Assembly (NCBI RefSeq): GCF_040750395.1
Contig: NZ_JBFLVD010000018.1
Coordinates: 248,001 to 312,000, forward strand
Direction: 5' to 3'
Length of the DNA stretch: 64,000 nucleotides
Origin: Scandinavium sp002470465
GTDB lineage: Bacteria; Pseudomonadota; Gammaproteobacteria; Enterobacterales; Enterobacteriaceae
This document shows, in pieces, positions 60,814 through 64,000 of this stretch (position 1 is the stretch's first letter; each line of letters opens with the position of its first letter). The notes below the pieces were generated by a model. That model did not search any database and was not told where the DNA came from. It saw only the letters and a program-made list of their open reading frames with translations. The position numbers were made by a program, and so were the translations under genes.

Positions 60814-60943
60814 TTGGGCGCAATATAATAAAGACTGGAAAGCGCCTGATGTGCGTATTACCTTAGATGCCTCAATTTTGATGATGATATGAGCCTGCCC
60901 TGACAACCTAACGACAGGCTCCTGAAAAGGAGTGCTTTTTTTC

Positions 60944-61666
60944 ATGTCCAGGTCGCTTTTAACCAACGAAACCAGCGAACTTGATCTGCTGGATCAACGT
61001 CCTTTTGACCAGAGCGATTTCGATATTCTGAAATCCTACGAGGCGGTTGTGGACGGGTTAGCGATGCTCATTGGCTCCCATTGCGAAATCGTGCTGCACT
61101 CATTGCAGGATCTCAAATGTTCCGCCATCCGTATTGCCAACGGTGAACACACCGGCCGTAAAATCGGCTCTCCGATTACAGACTTAGCGCTGCGTATGCT
61201 CCACGACATGACCGGAGCAGACAGTAGCGTATCCAAATGCTATTTCACCCGTGCGAAAAGCGGCGTGCTAATGAAATCGCTGACAATCGCGATCCGTAAC
61301 CGCGAACAGCGGGTGATCGGGCTGCTGTGCATCAACATGAACCTTGATGTGCCGTTCTCACAAATCATGGGCACCTTTATTCCGCCGGAAACGCCGGAAG
61401 CGGATTCTCAGGTGAACTTCGCCTCTTCCGTTGAAGATCTGGTCACTCAGACGCTGGAATTCACGATTGAAGAGGTCAACGCCGATCGTAACGTCTCGAA
61501 TAACGCAAAAAACCGCCAGATCGTGCTTAACCTCTATGAGAAAGGGATCTTTGATATCAAGGATGCCATCAACCAGGTTGCCGATCGTCTGAACATCTCC
61601 AAACATACCGTCTACCTCTATATTCGCCAATTCAAAAGCGGCGACTTCCAGGGGCAAGATAAGTAA
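60944..61666 (+). CDS. yheO: YheO transcriptional regulator (PAS-like, helix-turn-helix)
   Basis: 240 residues, nearly identical to E. coli YheO. The N-terminal YheO/PAS_6 domain is at about 30-145 (YEAVVDGLAMLIGSHCEIVLHSL), and the C-terminal HTH_22 is at about 190-235 (FDIKDAINQVADRLNISKHTVYLYIRQFK). Related to DauR. The start at 60944 (MSRSLLTNE) is after aaaaggagtgc. It overlaps tusD by one base; its link to tRNA thiolation is unknown. Confidence 0.94.
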   Translation: MSRSLLTNETSELDLLDQRPFDQSDFDILKSYEAVVDGLAMLIGSHCEIVLHSLQDLKCSAIRIANGEHTGRKIGSPITDLALRMLHDMTGADSSVSKCYFTRAKSGVLMKSLTIAIRNREQRVIGLLCINMNLDVPFSQIMGTFIPPETPEADSQVNFASSVEDLVTQTLEFTIEEVNADRNVSNNAKNRQIVLNLYEKGIFDIKDAINQVADRLNISKHTVYLYIRQFKSGDFQGQDK

Positions 61667-62052
61667 TGCGTTTTGCCCTGATGGTGACGGGGCCGGCCTA
61701 TGGCACCCAACAGTCCAGCAGCGCGTGGCAGTTCGCCAATGCTCTGTCGGCGGAAGGGCATGAGCTCGTCAGCGTGTTTTTCTACCGTGAGGGCGTCTAC
61801 AACGCCAATCAGCTGACCGCGCCTGCGAATGATGAGTTCGATCTGGTGCGGGCCTGGCAGTCATTACATGATGAGCACGGCGTTGCGTTGCATATCTGTG
61901 TGGCAGCGGCCTTGCGTCGAGGCGTGACGGATGAAACCGAAGCGAAGCAACTGGGTCTTTCGGCTTTTAACCTGCAACCGGGCTTTACCCTGAGCGGGCT
62001 CGGTGCGCTGGCGGAAGCGTCGCTGACCTGCGATCGGATGGTGCAATTCTGA
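61666..62052 (+). CDS. tusD: tRNA 2-thiouridine synthesis protein TusD
   Basis: 128-residue DsrE-like subunit of the TusBCD sulfur relay. The essential cysteine is C78 in HICVAAALRRG, matching E. coli C78; it accepts persulfide from TusA and passes it to TusE and MnmA for U34 thiolation of Lys, Glu and Gln tRNAs. It starts in the yheO stop and shares one base with tusC. Confidence 0.97.
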   Translation: MRFALMVTGPAYGTQQSSSAWQFANALSAEGHELVSVFFYREGVYNANQLTAPANDEFDLVRAWQSLHDEHGVALHICVAAALRRGVTDETEAKQLGLSAFNLQPGFTLSGLGALAEASLTCDRMVQF

Positions 62053-62411
62053 TGAAACGCGTAGCTTTCGTCTTTATGACGCCTCCACACGGCAGCAGTT
62101 CGGGCAGGGAAGGGCTTGATGCGCTTCTGGCGACGTCAGCGCTGACGGAGGAGATTGGCGTCTTCTTCGTGGGCGACGGCGTGTTCCAGATCCTCAGTGC
62201 GCAAAAGCCTGAGGCAATTCTGATGCGCGACTACATTCCTGCGTTCAAACTGATGTCGCTCTATGACATTGAAAACTGCTGGACCTGCGCAGCGTCGTTA
62301 CGCGAGCGCGGGCTGAGCGAGTCCTCTTCCTTTATTATTGAGTCAGCCATTGTGGAGCCAGATGCGCTTCGCCAGCAGCTTGATAACTATGACGTCGTCT
62401 TGCGCTTCTGA
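62052..62411 (+). CDS. tusC: tRNA 2-thiouridine synthesis protein TusC
   Basis: 119-residue DsrF-like subunit of TusBCD. MKRVAFVFMTPPHGSSSGREGLDALLATSAL and the C-terminal VEPDALRQQLDNYDVVLRF are typical. It has no catalytic cysteine equivalent but is needed for the hexamer. ATG overlaps the tusD stop (TGATG). Confidence 0.96.
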   Translation: MKRVAFVFMTPPHGSSSGREGLDALLATSALTEEIGVFFVGDGVFQILSAQKPEAILMRDYIPAFKLMSLYDIENCWTCAASLRERGLSESSSFIIESAIVEPDALRQQLDNYDVVLRF

Positions 62412-62418
62412 GGCCACC

Positions 62419-62706
62419 ATGCTGCATACCCTGAGTCACTCACCCTGGCAATATGACATCAGCGCTCAGCTTCGCTTAGTGAAGGCGGGCGACGATCTTC
62501 TTCTTCTCTCCGATGGCGTGATTGCGGCACTGGAAGGGAGCCGTTTCCTTGATATTCTCCGCGCCGCCCCAATAACCTTGCATGCGCTGAACGAAGACAT
62601 TGAGGCCCGCGGCCTGAGTGGTCAAATTTCGAGCGACGTCGTCAGGGTTAGCTATACTGACTTCGTCAGGCTCACGATCCAGCATGCCGGGCAACTCACC
62701 TGGTAG
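62419..62706 (+). CDS. tusB: tRNA 2-thiouridine synthesis protein TusB
   Basis: 95-residue DsrH-like subunit of TusBCD, the E. coli length (MLHTLSHSPWQYDI ... SYTDFVRLTIQHAGQLTW). The start at 62419 lies eight bases after the tusC stop; an upstream in-frame ATG at 62338 lies inside tusC and is not supported. It is followed by the str operon promoter. Confidence 0.95.
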   Translation: MLHTLSHSPWQYDISAQLRLVKAGDDLLLLSDGVIAALEGSRFLDILRAAPITLHALNEDIEARGLSGQISSDVVRVSYTDFVRLTIQHAGQLTW

Positions 62707-62724
62707 CAGATCGTTGTATATTTC

Positions 62725-62753
62725 TTGACACCCTTTCGGCGTGGCCCTAAAAT
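62725..62753 (+). promoter_or_regulatory. Promoter of the str operon (rpsL-rpsG-fusA)
   Basis: A -35 ttgaca (62725-62730), a 17-bp spacer and a -10 taaaat (62748-62753) form a near-consensus sigma-70 promoter. A GC-rich discriminator (ttcgcgtcc) follows, as expected of a stringently controlled ribosomal promoter. Confidence 0.88.
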
Positions 62754-62826
62754 TTCGCGTCCTCATATTATATGAGGCGATTTATTACGTGTTTACGAAG
62801 CAAAAGCTAAAACCAGGAGCTATTTA

Positions 62827-63201
62827 ATGGCAACAGTTAACCAGCTGGTTCGCAAACCACGCGCACGCAAAGTTGAAAAAAGCAACGTGCCTGCGCTGGA
62901 AGCCTGCCCGCAGAAACGTGGCGTATGTACTCGCGTATATACCACCACTCCTAAGAAACCGAACTCCGCACTGCGTAAAGTTTGCCGTGTGCGTCTGACT
63001 AACGGTTTCGAAGTCACCTCCTACATCGGCGGTGAAGGTCACAACCTGCAGGAGCACTCCGTGATCCTGATCCGTGGCGGTCGTGTAAAAGACCTCCCGG
63101 GTGTTCGTTACCACACTGTTCGTGGTGCGCTTGACTGCTCCGGCGTTAAAGACCGTAAGCAAGCTCGCTCCAAGTATGGCGTGAAGCGTCCTAAGGCTTA
63201 A
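62827..63201 (+). CDS. rpsL: 30S ribosomal protein S12
   Basis: 124-residue basic protein of the decoding centre, essentially identical to E. coli S12. Key loops PKKPNSALRKVC and GGRVKDLPGVRYH carry wild-type lysines (K43 and K88 counting Met), so no common streptomycin-resistance change is seen. A strong aggagc ribosome-binding site precedes the ATG. Confidence 0.99.
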   Translation: MATVNQLVRKPRARKVEKSNVPALEACPQKRGVCTRVYTTTPKKPNSALRKVCRVRLTNGFEVTSYIGGEGHNLQEHSVILIRGGRVKDLPGVRYHTVRGALDCSGVKDRKQARSKYGVKRPKA

Positions 63202-63295
63202 TGGTTTCCGTTAAGTAAGGCCAAACGTTTTATATTAATGTCAAACTAAACTCTTTGAGTTTTGGACAATCCTGAATTAACAACGGAGTATTCCC
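63202..63295 (+). promoter_or_regulatory. rpsL-rpsG intercistronic region (expected S7 repressor target)
   Basis: 94 bases between rpsL and rpsG. In E. coli a structured RNA at this place is bound by S7, which represses its own operon translation. The length and the closeness of sequence support the same function here, but the structure was not computed. Confidence 0.65.
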
Positions 63296-63766
63296 ATGCC
63301 ACGTCGTCGCGTCATTGGTCAGCGTAAAATCCTTCCGGATCCTAAGTTCGGATCAGAACTGCTGGCTAAATTTGTCAACATCCTGATGGTAGATGGTAAA
63401 AAATCTACTGCAGAAGCAATCGTATACAGCGCGCTGGAGACCCTGGCTCAGCGTTCTGGTAAAAATGAACTGGAAGCATTCGAAGTCGCTCTGGACAACG
63501 TCCGTCCGACCGTCGAAGTTAAGTCCCGCCGCGTAGGTGGTTCTACTTATCAGGTTCCAGTTGAAGTTCGTCCGGTTCGTCGTAATGCCCTGGCAATGCG
63601 TTGGATCGTTGAAGCTGCTCGTAAACGCGGTGATAAATCCATGGCCCTGCGTCTGGCGAACGAACTCACTGATGCTGCAGACAACAAAGGTACTGCAGTT
63701 AAGAAACGTGAAGACGTTCACCGTATGGCAGAAGCCAACAAGGCGTTCGCTCACTACCGTTGGTAA
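63296..63766 (+). CDS. rpsG: 30S ribosomal protein S7
   Basis: 156-residue small-subunit head protein that nucleates 16S assembly. MPRRRVIGQRKILPDPKFGSELLAKFVN through MAEANKAFAHYRW match E. coli S7 with the short C-terminus (156, as in E. coli B, not the extended K-12 form). A good ribosome-binding site (cggag) precedes it. Confidence 0.99.
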   Translation: MPRRRVIGQRKILPDPKFGSELLAKFVNILMVDGKKSTAEAIVYSALETLAQRSGKNELEAFEVALDNVRPTVEVKSRRVGGSTYQVPVEVRPVRRNALAMRWIVEAARKRGDKSMALRLANELTDAADNKGTAVKKREDVHRMAEANKAFAHYRW

Positions 63767-63830
63767 TCCCTTCGGAGTGTTAGTCCCCAGGCGGACGCTT
63801 CAGGTAAGCCGTCCGCTCTGGGTCACTTAA

Positions 63831-64000
<170 letters not shown>

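Noticed and set aside
62827..63201. Streptomycin-resistance mutation in rpsL
   Set aside because: K43 and K88 are wild type in the translated sequence.

Overview
The window is a 64 kb piece of an enterobacterial chromosome. Gene order and protein sequences follow the Escherichia coli K-12 stretch from the liv operon down to the str ribosomal operon, read in one direction. The proteins are close to, but clearly different from, E. coli. Some features point to an Enterobacter-like relative (Enterobacter, Lelliottia, Leclercia or similar): GC-rich third positions, short REP-like repeats with a ccctctccc/gggagaggg core, a bactofilin gene beside ryhB, and a cytosine deaminase gene between nirB and tsgA. 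The genus is an inference. One 48-base run of N (19403-19450) shows that the sequence is a scaffold.

Layout. 1-3101: the end of the branched-chain amino acid ABC transporter (livH partial, livMGF). 3102-8463: ugpBAECQ, glycerol-3-phosphate and phosphodiester uptake, behind a Pho box. 8467-14289: yhhA, ggt, yhhY, the iron-stress small RNA RyhB with its Fur-box promoter, a bactofilin gene, yhhX and the pirin yhhW. 14393-17390: gntR and gntKU (gluconate) with a CRP site and tandem GntR operators. 17464-27260: pckA, the gap, hslO-hslR-yrfG-igaA, nudE, mrcA. 27379-30598: hofMNOPQ (type IV pilus-like DNA uptake). 30867-37460: the aroK-aroB-damX-dam-rpe-gph-trpS cluster. 37616-41917: cysG and nirBD (siroheme and NADH nitrite reductase) behind FNR and NarL sites. 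42159-48280: codA-like deaminase, tsgA, ppiA, the yhfG-fic antitoxin/toxin pair, pabA, argD. 48284-59709: yhfK, crp, yhfA, prkB, yheUTS, kefGB, yheV, slyD, slyX. 59925-64000: fkpA, yheO, tusDCB (tRNA 2-thiolation), then rpsL-rpsG-fusA (fusA cut by the window end).

Most of this is core, well-characterised chromosome, and I found no convincing new multi-gene system. The points most worth a second look are: (1) gntU is directly convergent with pckA, so the whole E. coli block yhgN-asd-glg-glp-mal-feo-ompR-envZ is missing at this junction; (2) a membrane-anchored bactofilin gene ends exactly at the RyhB terminator and has a strong internal start; (3) nirC is absent and a codA homologue shares the nirB control region; (4) the Fic protein has a degenerate active-site motif beside an intact antitoxin; (5) a perfect 17-bp tandem repeat lies in the igaA leader.
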